Shown here in pieces: positions 52,020-60,610 of a stretch of DNA of 64,000 nucleotides. The position numbers were made by a program, and so were the translations under genes. Each line of letters starts with the position of its first letter. The first letter of the stretch is position 1. Below the pieces are notes generated by a model. The model ran no database searches. It had not been told where the DNA came from and saw nothing but the letters and a program-made list of their open reading frames with translations. The stretch comes from Amylibacter sp. IMCC11727 (GTDB lineage: Bacteria > Pseudomonadota > Alphaproteobacteria > Rhodobacterales > Rhodobacteraceae), in NCBI RefSeq assembly GCF_029854195.1, contig NZ_CP122960.1:1556001-1620000 (forward strand). Direction: 5' to 3'.

Positions 52020-53960
52020 ATGTTCCATAAAATCCTAATCGCCAATCGTGGGGAAATTGCCTGCCGTGTGATCGACACCTGCCGCCAGATGGGCGTGGCC
52101 ACGGTGGCTGTGTATTCTGACGCAGATGCCAATGCGCGGCATGTGGCCATGGCGGATGAAGCCGTGCGGCTGGGTCCAGCACCCGTGGCCGAAAGCTACC
52201 TCAAGGGCGATGCGATTATTCAGGCGGCCCTAGATACAGGGGCGCAAGCGGTTCATCCGGGCTATGGCTTTCTGTCTGAAAATCCTGAGTTTGCCCAAGC
52301 CCTCGCCGATGCGGGTCTTGTTTTTATTGGCCCGAGCGCGGAAGCGATCCGTGCGATGGGTCTGAAAGATGCGGCTAAGGCGTTGATGGAACAAGCGGAT
52401 GTACCGGTTGTCCCTGGCTACCACGGTGCGGATCAGGGTGATGCACTGTTGGCAGAGGAAGCTGCGAAAATTGGATACCCTGTGCTTATCAAAGCCGTGG
52501 CAGGGGGCGGGGGCAAAGGCATGCGTTTGGTCGAAAATGCCAAAGACTTTGCTCAAGAACTCGCCTCGGCCCGATCCGAGGCCGCCACGGCATTTGGCAA
52601 TTCCGACGTGCTGGTTGAGAAGTTCATCACCAATCCACGCCACATCGAAATTCAGGTGTTTGGGGATACGCACGGCAATGCGGTGCATTTGTTTGAGCGC
52701 GATTGCTCCCTGCAACGCCGCCATCAAAAAGTGATCGAAGAAGCGCCCGCGCCCGATATGCCAGAAGAGGTTCGCGCGGCTATGGGCAAGGCGGCTGTTC
52801 GCGCGGCCAAGGCCATTGGATACGCGGGGGCTGGCACCATTGAATTTATTGTCGATGGATCTGGCCCGCTGCGCACGGATGGGTTTTGGTTTATGGAAAT
52901 GAACACCCGTTTGCAGGTGGAACACCCTGTTACGGAAGCGATCACTGGCCAAGACCTTGTAGAATGGCAATTGCGTGTGGCCAATGGCGAGCCGCTGCCA
53001 AAAACACAAGATGCGCTGTCCATCAACGGCTGGGCGTTTGAAGCGCGGATTTATGCAGAAGATGCTGCCAAGGGATTTTTACCCTCCATCGGCACGCTCA
53101 CCCATCTGACCTTCCCGTCATCCGCACGGGCGGACACGGGCGTGCGAACAGGGGATGCGATCACACCTCATTACGATCCTATGATTGCCAAACTGGTGGT
53201 TCATGGTCCCACGCGCGAGGTGGCGCTGGGCAAACTGACCACAACGTTGTCCCAGACCGAAGTGGCAGGTTGCACCACAAACATCGGCTTTTTGCGGGCT
53301 TTGTCCCAACACGAAGGGTTTGCCAAAGGTGAGGTGGACACTGGCTTGATCGCACGTGACCAAGACGCTCTGGTGGCCGAAATTCCGCCCACGGCTGAAG
53401 ATTGGGCGCTGGCGGCTATTTTTATGGCGAGATTGGATAAACCTGCTCCGCATCAGGGGTTTTCCCTTTGGACCCCCCTGAAACGCAGCCTCCACATTCA
53501 GTGCAAAGACGAAACGCGTGTTGTCACAATAGAAGCCACTGGCACCGGCGGCTTTACGGTAACGGTGGATGACACGACGATTTCGGTTTTCAATGAGGCA
53601 ACCGTTAAACTGAACGGCCGCAAACCTGCCTGTAATGCGGTGATGCACGGGGGCGGTGTAAGCCTGTTTGGTCCGCGCACCTTGCATTTTAATGCCGTTG
53701 ATCTGTTGGATCGCGCCGCAAGCGAAGATGGCGGTGCAGGGGGCATTATTGCTCCAATGCCCGGCGCGATTAAAGAAGTAATGGTTGTCGAAGGGCAGGC
53801 TGTGGCGCAAGGGGACACATTGTTGATCCTCGAAGCGATGAAGATGGAACACCGCCTTACTGCGCCGTTTGATGGCACGGTTGTCGCACTGAACGCGGTG
53901 GCTGGTGGACAGGTGGCAGATGGGACAGTGCTGGCACAAATCGAAAGCGATGCAGAATGA
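52020..53960 (+). CDS. liuD: Methylcrotonoyl-CoA carboxylase, biotin-containing subunit
   Basis: A 646-residue protein. The N-terminal biotin carboxylase domain begins MFHKILIANRGEIACRVI, has the ATP-grasp loop VLIKAVAGGGGKGMRLV, and then EKFITNPRHIEIQVFGD and EMNTRLQVEHPVTEAITG. The C-terminal biotinyl domain carries the biotin lysine near 608 in ILEAMKMEHRL. It carboxylates biotin for the liuB subunit. It overlaps the lyase gene by 4 bases. Confidence 0.95.
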   Translation: MFHKILIANRGEIACRVIDTCRQMGVATVAVYSDADANARHVAMADEAVRLGPAPVAESYLKGDAIIQAALDTGAQAVHPGYGFLSENPEFAQALADAGLVFIGPSAEAIRAMGLKDAAKALMEQADVPVVPGYHGADQGDALLAEEAAKIGYPVLIKAVAGGGGKGMRLVENAKDFAQELASARSEAATAFGNSDVLVEKFITNPRHIEIQVFGDTHGNAVHLFERDCSLQRRHQKVIEEAPAPDMPEEVRAAMGKAAVRAAKAIGYAGAGTIEFIVDGSGPLRTDGFWFMEMNTRLQVEHPVTEAITGQDLVEWQLRVANGEPLPKTQDALSINGWAFEARIYAEDAAKGFLPSIGTLTHLTFPSSARADTGVRTGDAITPHYDPMIAKLVVHGPTREVALGKLTTTLSQTEVAGCTTNIGFLRALSQHEGFAKGEVDTGLIARDQDALVAEIPPTAEDWALAAIFMARLDKPAPHQGFSLWTPLKRSLHIQCKDETRVVTIEATGTGGFTVTVDDTTISVFNEATVKLNGRKPACNAVMHGGGVSLFGPRTLHFNAVDLLDRAASEDGGAGGIIAPMPGAIKEVMVVEGQAVAQGDTLLILEAMKMEHRLTAPFDGTVVALNAVAGGQVADGTVLAQIESDAE

Positions 53961-54808
53961 ACGCGCGCGCCGAAGTGTTTGAAGTCGGCCCAAGGGACGG
54001 GCTGCAAAACGAAAAGGCCATGATCCCAACGGATGCAAAAGTAGAGATGGTGAATCAGCTGTCCGCGTGTGGTTTTCGCCGAATCGAGGTGGCGAGCTTT
54101 GTTTCGCCCAAATGGGTGCCGCAAATGGCCGACAGTGCGGATGTTTTGGCGCAGATTGACCGCGTGACAGGCTGTTCCTACGCCGCTCTTACCCCAAACA
54201 TGCGTGGTTTTGACGGTGCTGTCGCTGCCAAGGCCGATGAAATCGCAATTTTTGCTTCGGCGTCCGAAGGGTTTAGTCAAGCCAACATCAACTGCAGCAT
54301 AGAAGAGAGCATTCAGCGGTTCGAAGATGTGATCGCCGCAGCGAAACAGGCTGATATTCCTGTGCGCGGCTATATTTCTTGTGTCACGGATTGCCCCTAT
54401 GATGGACCAACAGCGCCTGCACGTGTGGCCGAAGTGGCGGCAAAGCTGAACGCGCTGGGCTGTTATGAAATCAGCCTTGGGGACACCATTGGGCAAGGGA
54501 CACCAAAGACCATTTCGGCCATGCTAAATGCTGTTCTATCTGAGGTGCCCGTGCAAAAACTGGCTGGGCATTATCACGATACGGCAAACCTTGCCCTTGA
54601 TAACATTCGCGCTTCTTTGGATCTTGGGGTGCGGGTGTTTGATGCTTCGGTTGGCGGCCTCGGGGGCTGCCCTTACGCGCCTGGCGCATCTGGCAATGTG
54701 GCAAGCGAAGCGGTGGTTGCGTTGCTGCACAATGCAGGGTTTGAAACGGGCGTGGATTTGGCCGCGCTTGAACAAGTCGCGACCTTTGCCAAAACATTAC
54801 GGAGTTGA
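53957..54808 (+). CDS. liuE: Hydroxymethylglutaryl-CoA lyase
   Basis: A 283-residue TIM-barrel lyase that splits HMG-CoA to acetyl-CoA and acetoacetate, the last step of leucine breakdown. EVGPRDGLQNEK holds the catalytic Arg/Asp. HYHDTANLALDNI has the metal His residues, and GGLGGCPYAPGASGN has the catalytic Cys. Overlaps of 4 bases join it to liuD and to the hydratase gene. Confidence 0.94.
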   Translation: MNARAEVFEVGPRDGLQNEKAMIPTDAKVEMVNQLSACGFRRIEVASFVSPKWVPQMADSADVLAQIDRVTGCSYAALTPNMRGFDGAVAAKADEIAIFASASEGFSQANINCSIEESIQRFEDVIAAAKQADIPVRGYISCVTDCPYDGPTAPARVAEVAAKLNALGCYEISLGDTIGQGTPKTISAMLNAVLSEVPVQKLAGHYHDTANLALDNIRASLDLGVRVFDASVGGLGGCPYAPGASGNVASEAVVALLHNAGFETGVDLAALEQVATFAKTLRS

Positions 54809-55593
54809 CGATGTTTGACACAATTACCGTACAAACGGATGAACGCGGCGTGGCCCATCTAACTTTGGCACGGGCAGACAAACACAATGCCATGAATGCG
54901 CAAATGATTGGGGAATTGACCCGCGCGGCGAAGATGCTCGGCGAGGATGACGCTGTGCGGGTTGTCGTGCTTGACGCGCTGGGCAAAAGCTTTTGCGCAG
55001 GCGGCGATCTTGGCTGGATGAAAGACCAGATGGCTGCGAGCCCAACGGAACGGGCTGCAGGGGCGCGGGAATTGGCGACTATGCTTGGGGCGCTTAACAC
55101 ATTGCCAAAACCGCTGATCGGGCGCGTGCAAGGGCAGGCGTTTGGCGGCGGGATTGGGATGATGTCTGTCTGTGATATCGCGATTGGGGTGAAGGACCTG
55201 AAATTTGGCCTCACCGAAACACGTCTTGGCCTGATTCCAGCGACGATTTCCCCATATGTGATCAAACGCATGGGCGAGGCCAAGGCGCGCCGCGTGATGA
55301 TGTCTGCTCGGATTTTTGACAGTGCAGAAGCAGTTGAATTGGGGCTATTGGCCCGCGCGGTGTCTGCCGATGAACTTGATGAAGCGATTGAGGCAGAGGT
55401 GAAGCCCTACCTCAATGTTGCCCCACGCGCAGTGGCGAAAACCAAACGGCTAATTCGCGGGCAGGGGGGGGACATCACGCAGGCCCAGATAGATGCCAGC
55501 ATCGACGCTTTGGTTGAAGCATGGGAAGACACCGAGGCAAAGGACGGCATCAATGCCTTCTTCGCCAAAGAAAAACCGCCTTGGGTTGGGTGA
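54805..55593 (+). CDS. liuC: Enoyl-CoA hydratase, probable methylglutaconyl-CoA hydratase
   Basis: A 262-residue crotonase-fold enzyme. The oxyanion region is SFCAGGDLGWMKDQM near 61-75, and GQAFGGGIGMMSVCDIAIG follows, with FGLTETRLGLIPATISPYV. Its place after HMG-CoA lyase and methylcrotonyl-CoA carboxylase points to hydration of 3-methylglutaconyl-CoA. It is the last gene in the operon. Confidence 0.9.
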   Translation: MTMFDTITVQTDERGVAHLTLARADKHNAMNAQMIGELTRAAKMLGEDDAVRVVVLDALGKSFCAGGDLGWMKDQMAASPTERAAGARELATMLGALNTLPKPLIGRVQGQAFGGGIGMMSVCDIAIGVKDLKFGLTETRLGLIPATISPYVIKRMGEAKARRVMMSARIFDSAEAVELGLLARAVSADELDEAIEAEVKPYLNVAPRAVAKTKRLIRGQGGDITQAQIDASIDALVEAWEDTEAKDGINAFFAKEKPPWVG

Positions 55594-55603
55594 TCAGACC
55601 GCG

Positions 55604-56464
55604 TTAACCGGCGTTGCGCAGCTCGGTCAGATCCCGTTGCCAGCTCAGCGGGATTTCCCTATCAAACATGTCGCGTACAAAGGTGTAGTGGGGCTCCAAC
55701 CGCGCCACTATATCCGCACGCAGCTTTGGTTGTAGCGGCATTTTGATCGACACATTCCGCTTTTTAGAAAACTCGCCCGCGTGTGGTGCGACACCCAAAA
55801 ATGCACAAATCTTATCCACTGCTTCCTGCGTGAACAAATGTTCAAAAAACTCGAAATGCAGGTTTTCAGGTGCAAACACGGCCTGCAGGTTTTGAATTGT
55901 GTTTACGTAATCCAAACGATCCTGATACACTTGTTTATCAAAAGACGCGTCGATTTTCTGTTCCATCTCCTCCAGCGTTTCCGCCTCTTCGGAAAACCGA
56001 ATTTGCGACCACAACCGATCCGCTGGGTTGCGCATTAGATAGATGATTTTCACTTCGGGATACTGGGATTTAATCAGCGCCAGTTCATCGCGTGATAATT
56101 TGCAATACGCTGGCGAAATTTCCCCAAATGCCGAGTGATCTTCGACCCGATCTTCGAAATAGGCTGTGTATTTTTCAATATCGCCCCGCATGGTCAGGCG
56201 GTCTTGCAATGCGGAAATCAGGTTGAATGTGGACAGACTGGTTGATCCATTTGCCCGCAATCGCGCAATGCGTTTTTCAAAGGCGGAATTGGGCCATTTT
56301 GCTTTTGATGTGCGGTTGCCCCAGAAATGCATTTCCTTCAGCGCCGACATATAAACATCGGGATGATCCGCCAAATAGCGCGAAAGCCATGTGGTGCCCG
56401 ATTTTTGCGCCCCGACACCAAGGAACATGGTCTTGCCAGCTAAGGGAGAAGAAGGATCAATCAA
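55604..56464 (-). CDS. PAPS-dependent sulfotransferase family protein
   Basis: A 286-residue sulfotransferase. The 5'-phosphosulfate loop is GAQKSGTTWLSR near 18-29, and KEMHFWGNR follows. The 3'-phosphate-binding motif is YLMRNPADRLWSQIRFS near 141-157. The acceptor may be a cell-surface glycan, lipid or small molecule. It stands alone, convergent with the liu operon and divergent from nuo. Confidence 0.87.
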   Translation of the reverse strand: MIDPSSPLAGKTMFLGVGAQKSGTTWLSRYLADHPDVYMSALKEMHFWGNRTSKAKWPNSAFEKRIARLRANGSTSLSTFNLISALQDRLTMRGDIEKYTAYFEDRVEDHSAFGEISPAYCKLSRDELALIKSQYPEVKIIYLMRNPADRLWSQIRFSEEAETLEEMEQKIDASFDKQVYQDRLDYVNTIQNLQAVFAPENLHFEFFEHLFTQEAVDKICAFLGVAPHAGEFSKKRNVSIKMPLQPKLRADIVARLEPHYTFVRDMFDREIPLSWQRDLTELRNAG

Positions 56465-56607
56465 GGCACTGTGCTTTGCTCATTTTCGTTGCGCCAAATT
56501 AGGCAACTGCGCCCGCTCAAACAAGCGCAATTGTGGATTTTGAAACCAAACACGCCGCCTTGGTACAATAGTTTGTGGTTCTAACGCGTTTTAGGGTCTT
56601 GGATTGG

Positions 56608-56636
56608 TTGACCTTCGCTAAGGGCAGGGATAGTTA
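56608..56636 (+). promoter_or_regulatory. Candidate nuo operon promoter
   Basis: TTGACC (56608-56613) and TAGTTA (56631-56636) are separated by 17 bases, close to a housekeeping sigma-factor promoter. It lies 40 bases before the nuoA start codon. Nothing else was found in 56465-56607. Confidence 0.5.
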
Positions 56637-56675
56637 AACACTGCCGAAAGCTTCAATTCCGCGAAGGAGTCGCCA

Positions 56676-57041
56676 TTGGAAGACCTGCTCAGAGAATATC
56701 TGCCAATCTTGGTGTTTATTGGGATCGCAGTGGCCTTGGGCCTCGTGTTGATCCTTGCGGCGGTAATCGTCGCTGTACGCAACCCTGATGCGGAAAAAAC
56801 ATCTGCTTACGAATGTGGCTTTAACGCCTTTGACGATGCGCGGATGAAATTTGACGTGCGTTTCTACCTCGTCTCGATCCTATTTATCATTTTCGATTTG
56901 GAAGTGGCCTTCCTTTTCCCTTGGGCGGCATCGTTCAAGGACGTGGGCGTGCTTGGTTTTTGGTCGATGATGGTGTTCTTGGCCGTTCTCACAATCGGCT
57001 TTGCTTATGAGTGGAAAAAAGGAGCGTTGGAATGGGAGTAG
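56676..57041 (+). CDS. nuoA: NADH-quinone oxidoreductase subunit A
   Basis: A 121-residue, three-helix Complex I subunit. KTSAYECGFNAFDDARMKFDVRFYLVSILFIIFDLEVAFLFPW is the family core. The start is TTG with AAGGAG 7 bases upstream. It overlaps nuoB by 10 bases. Confidence 0.95.
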   Translation: MEDLLREYLPILVFIGIAVALGLVLILAAVIVAVRNPDAEKTSAYECGFNAFDDARMKFDVRFYLVSILFIIFDLEVAFLFPWAASFKDVGVLGFWSMMVFLAVLTIGFAYEWKKGALEWE

Positions 57042-57565
57042 TCACTTCACCCAACACCGCAGGTGCGGACCGCGAGGTTGCAACCCGCGCTCTGAATAAT
57101 GAATTGCAGGACAAGGGCTTTTTGCTCACGTCCACAGAAGACATCATCAACTGGGCCCGTACGGGTTCGCTGCACTGGATGACATTCGGTCTTGCTTGTT
57201 GCGCCGTTGAAATGATGCACACGGCGATGCCGCGGTATGATATGGAACGGTTCGGGACAGCGCCACGTGCCTCCCCCCGGCAATCCGATCTGATGATTGT
57301 TGCGGGCACATTGACCAACAAAATGGCCCCCGCACTGCGCAAAGTGTATGACCAAATGCCAGAGCCGCGCTACGTGATCTCTATGGGGTCCTGTGCAAAC
57401 GGTGGCGGCTACTACCACTACAGCTATTCCGTGGTGCGTGGCTGTGATCGCATCGTGCCCGTTGATATCTATGTGCCAGGTTGCCCACCATCCGCCGAGG
57501 CGCTGTTGTACGGTATCCTGCAACTGCAACGCAAAATTCGTCGTACTGGTACGATTGTCCGCTAA
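57032..57565 (+). CDS. nuoB: NADH-quinone oxidoreductase subunit B
   Basis: A 177-residue subunit carrying the N2 4Fe-4S cluster. The ligands lie in FGLACCAVEMMH, MGSCANGGGYYHY and VPGCPPSAEALLYG. The ATG at 57032 has AAGGAG 7 bases upstream and lies inside the end of nuoA. Length is normal. Confidence 0.97.
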   Translation: MGVVTSPNTAGADREVATRALNNELQDKGFLLTSTEDIINWARTGSLHWMTFGLACCAVEMMHTAMPRYDMERFGTAPRASPRQSDLMIVAGTLTNKMAPALRKVYDQMPEPRYVISMGSCANGGGYYHYSYSVVRGCDRIVPVDIYVPGCPPSAEALLYGILQLQRKIRRTGTIVR

Positions 57566-57585
57566 GACAAAAGGAAGACGCCCAC

Positions 57586-58197
57586 ATGTCAGAGGCTCTT
57601 ACAGAACTGGGAACATCGCTGGCGGCCAACCGCTCTGATGCGGTGATTGCAACCGAAGTGAACCCGATGGGCGAACTGGTTGTGCAGGTGTCCCCATCTG
57701 CACTGCCTGATTTCGTTGAATACATCAAAACGGCCCGTGATGCGCGGTTTTCCAGCCTCGTGGATATCACGGCGGTGGATTACCCAAGCCGTGAAAAACG
57801 GTTCGAAGTGGTTTACCATTTCCTGTCCATGTACACGAACCAGCGTATTCGCATCAAAGCGTCCATCCACGAAGACGAAGTGATTCCATCCATCACGTCG
57901 ATTCATCCTTCTGCCGATTGGTTTGAACGCGAAGTGTTTGATATGTACGGTATCATGTTCTCGGGCCACCCAGACCTACGCCGCATCTTGACGGACTATG
58001 GCTTCCGTGGATATCCGCTGCGCAAAGACTTCCCGACCACGGGCTACACTCAGTTGCGCTACGACGAAGTTGAAAAGCGCGTTGTGTACGAACCCGTGTC
58101 CTTGGTCCAAGAATACCGCCAGTTTGATTTCATGTCCCCATGGGAGGGCGCGGAATACATCCTGCCGGGTGATGAGAAAGAGGAGGCTGCGAAGTAG
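57586..58197 (+). CDS. nuoC: NADH-quinone oxidoreductase subunit C
   Basis: A 203-residue peripheral-arm subunit: DITAVDYPSREKRFEVVYHFLS, ADWFEREVFDMYGIMFSGHPDLRRILTDYGFRGYPLRKDFP. The start at 57586 has AAGGAAG upstream. It is not fused to nuoD, which begins right after its stop. Confidence 0.96.
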   Translation: MSEALTELGTSLAANRSDAVIATEVNPMGELVVQVSPSALPDFVEYIKTARDARFSSLVDITAVDYPSREKRFEVVYHFLSMYTNQRIRIKASIHEDEVIPSITSIHPSADWFEREVFDMYGIMFSGHPDLRRILTDYGFRGYPLRKDFPTTGYTQLRYDEVEKRVVYEPVSLVQEYRQFDFMSPWEGAEYILPGDEKEEAAK

Positions 58198-59412
58198 ATG
58201 GCTGACGGAACTTTCAATGACGTCCAGACGGGCGAACAGCGTATTCGGAACTTTAACATCAACTTTGGTCCGCAGCACCCTGCAGCCCACGGTGTTTTGC
58301 GCCTTGTGCTCGAACTTGACGGTGAAATCGTAGAACGCTGCGACCCGCACATCGGTCTGTTGCACCGTGGCACAGAAAAGCTGATGGAAAGCCGCACCTA
58401 TCTGCAAAACCTGCCGTACTTTGATCGGCTGGACTATGTGGCCCCCATGAACCAAGAACATGCTTGGTGTTTGGCCATCGAAAAGATGACAGGCACAGAA
58501 GTACCGCGCCGTGCGAGCCTGATCCGTGTGCTGTACTCTGAAATTGGCCGCATTCTGAACCACATCTTGAACGTGACCACGCAAGCAATGGACGTTGGCG
58601 CGTTGACGCCGCCGCTTTGGGGTTTTGAAGAGCGTGAAAAGCTGATGGTGTTTTACGAGCGTGCCTGTGGAGCGCGTCTGCACGCGGCCTATTTCCGCCC
58701 CGGTGGTGTTCATCAAGATTTGCCGCAAGACCTGATCGACGACATTGAACAGTGGGCGAAAGAATTCCCCGCTGTGATGGATGACATCGACGGTTTGCTG
58801 ACAGAAAACCGCATCTTCAAGCAACGCAACGTAGATATCGCTGTTGTGTCAGAACAAGAAGCGCTCGATTGGGGTTTTTCTGGCGTGATGGTACGTGGCT
58901 CTGGCATGGCATGGGACCTGCGCCGTTCGCAGCCTTATGAATGCTATGACGAAATGGACTTCCAAATCCCTGTGGGCACCAACGGCGATTGCTATGATCG
59001 CTACCTGTGCCGCATGCAGGAAATGCGCGAAAGTCTGAAGATCATTCATCAGTGTATCGACAAGCTGAACACCGAAGGGCCGGGCGATGTGCTGGCACGG
59101 GGCAAAATCACGCCGCCTAAGCGCGGTGAGATGAAAACCTCGATGGAAGCCCTAATCCACCACTTCAAACTCTACACCGAAGGGTTCCACGTTCCCGAAG
59201 GCGAAGTTTACGCCTGTGTGGAAGCCCCCAAAGGCGAGTTTGGCGTCTATCTGGTGTCAGATGGATCGAACAAACCCTATAAATCAAAAATCCGCGCCCC
59301 GGGGTATTTGCACCTTGCCGCGATGGATCACGTGGCCAAAGGCCACCAACTGGCCGACGTGGCCGCGATTATCGGCACGATGGATGTCGTATTCGGAGAG
59401 ATTGACCGCTAA
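58198..59412 (+). CDS. nuoD: NADH-quinone oxidoreductase subunit D
   Basis: A 404-residue quinone-site subunit related to hydrogenase large subunits: NFGPQHPAAHGVLRL near 22-36, HRGTEKLMESRTYLQNLPYFDRLDYV, and the end AAIIGTMDVVFGEIDR. It overlaps nuoE by one base (TAATG). Confidence 0.97.
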   Translation: MADGTFNDVQTGEQRIRNFNINFGPQHPAAHGVLRLVLELDGEIVERCDPHIGLLHRGTEKLMESRTYLQNLPYFDRLDYVAPMNQEHAWCLAIEKMTGTEVPRRASLIRVLYSEIGRILNHILNVTTQAMDVGALTPPLWGFEEREKLMVFYERACGARLHAAYFRPGGVHQDLPQDLIDDIEQWAKEFPAVMDDIDGLLTENRIFKQRNVDIAVVSEQEALDWGFSGVMVRGSGMAWDLRRSQPYECYDEMDFQIPVGTNGDCYDRYLCRMQEMRESLKIIHQCIDKLNTEGPGDVLARGKITPPKRGEMKTSMEALIHHFKLYTEGFHVPEGEVYACVEAPKGEFGVYLVSDGSNKPYKSKIRAPGYLHLAAMDHVAKGHQLADVAAIIGTMDVVFGEIDR

Positions 59413-60581
59413 TGTTACGCCGCCTACATCACGAACAACCTGACAGCTTTGCTTTCACGCCCATGAACCAAAAATGGGCCGAAGGGCAGTTGACGAAATA
59501 CCCAGAGGGGCGTCAGGCCTCTGCTGTGATCCCACTGCTGTGGCGCGCGCAGGAACAAGAGGGTTGGATTTCCAAACCCGCGCTTGAAACTGTGGCTGAC
59601 ATGCTTGGCATGGCGTATATCCGCGTGCTCGAGGTGGCGACTTTCTACTTTATGTTCCAACTGCAACCCGTTGGTTCTGTTGCGCATATTCAGGTTTGTG
59701 GCACAACGTCCTGTATGATCTGTGGTGCAGAAGACCTGATCGGTGTGTGCAAAGACAAGATCGCCAAAAACGCCCACGCCATCTCCGAAGATGGCAAGTT
59801 CAGCTGGGAAGAAGTGGAATGTCTGGGTGCCTGCGCCAACGCGCCGATGGTGCAGATCGGCAAAGACTTTTACGAAGATCTGACAGCCGAACGCTTTGCC
59901 GAAATCATTGATGAATTTGCCGCTGGCAAGGTTCCAACGCCTGGCCCGCAAAACGGCCGTTTCGCGGCTGAACCGCTTGGTGGTGTGACAACTCTGAAAG
60001 AATGGGAAGCTAACCGCAAAGAGTATAACGGGTCCGTGTCTCGTGCCGTTGATATCGGGGACACTGTGAAACGCATTCAAGGGGATGAAGTTCCAATCCT
60101 GACACCGTGGGTGACCTCGGGCAAGGCTGCAGCCAAGCCAAAGAAACCCGTTGCCAAGAAAGCGGCCAAAGCACCCGTCGGTGCCGCAGGTAAAAAGGCT
60201 TCCGTTGTGGCCGCTGAAAGCAAGGCCAAGCCAAAATCAACGAAAGCTGCTGCAAAGGCTCCTGCAAAAGCAAAGGTGTCCGCACAGGATACTGCCAAAG
60301 CTGTCGCTGAAAAGAAGCCACGCACAATGAAAGCCCCGCGCAAAGCAGGAGCCGATGACTTGAAACTGATTTCAGGTGTTGGGCCAAAGCTGGAAGGTGT
60401 GCTAAACGATCTGGGCTTTTATCATTTTGATCAAATCGCGAAATGGACCGCTGCCGAAGTGGCATGGGTTGATGAGCGGTTGAAATTCAAAGGGCGCATT
60501 GAGCGTGACAATTGGATGGATCAAGCATCGACGCTGGCCGCAGGGGGCGAAACAGCGTTTTCAAAGAAGGCGTCCAAGTAA
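59412..60581 (+). CDS. nuoE: NADH-quinone oxidoreductase subunit E with long C-terminal extension
   Basis: A 389-residue protein; ordinary NuoE is roughly half as long. Residues 1-175 are the thioredoxin-like 2Fe-2S subunit, with ligands Cys96, Cys101, Cys137 and Cys141. Residues about 236-310 form an Ala/Lys/Pro linker resembling histone H1. Residues 314-389 form a small domain starting ADDLKLISGVGPKLEGVLND, a helix-hairpin-helix-like GVGP motif, and ending with a conserved WVDERLKFKGRIERDNW block. The next gene ends with a paralogous copy of this domain. Confidence 0.93.
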   Translation: MLRRLHHEQPDSFAFTPMNQKWAEGQLTKYPEGRQASAVIPLLWRAQEQEGWISKPALETVADMLGMAYIRVLEVATFYFMFQLQPVGSVAHIQVCGTTSCMICGAEDLIGVCKDKIAKNAHAISEDGKFSWEEVECLGACANAPMVQIGKDFYEDLTAERFAEIIDEFAAGKVPTPGPQNGRFAAEPLGGVTTLKEWEANRKEYNGSVSRAVDIGDTVKRIQGDEVPILTPWVTSGKAAAKPKKPVAKKAAKAPVGAAGKKASVVAAESKAKPKSTKAAAKAPAKAKVSAQDTAKAVAEKKPRTMKAPRKAGADDLKLISGVGPKLEGVLNDLGFYHFDQIAKWTAAEVAWVDERLKFKGRIERDNWMDQASTLAAGGETAFSKKASK

Positions 60582-60610
60582 AAGGGCGGCTCCAACAAGG
60601 GGACTAGAAA

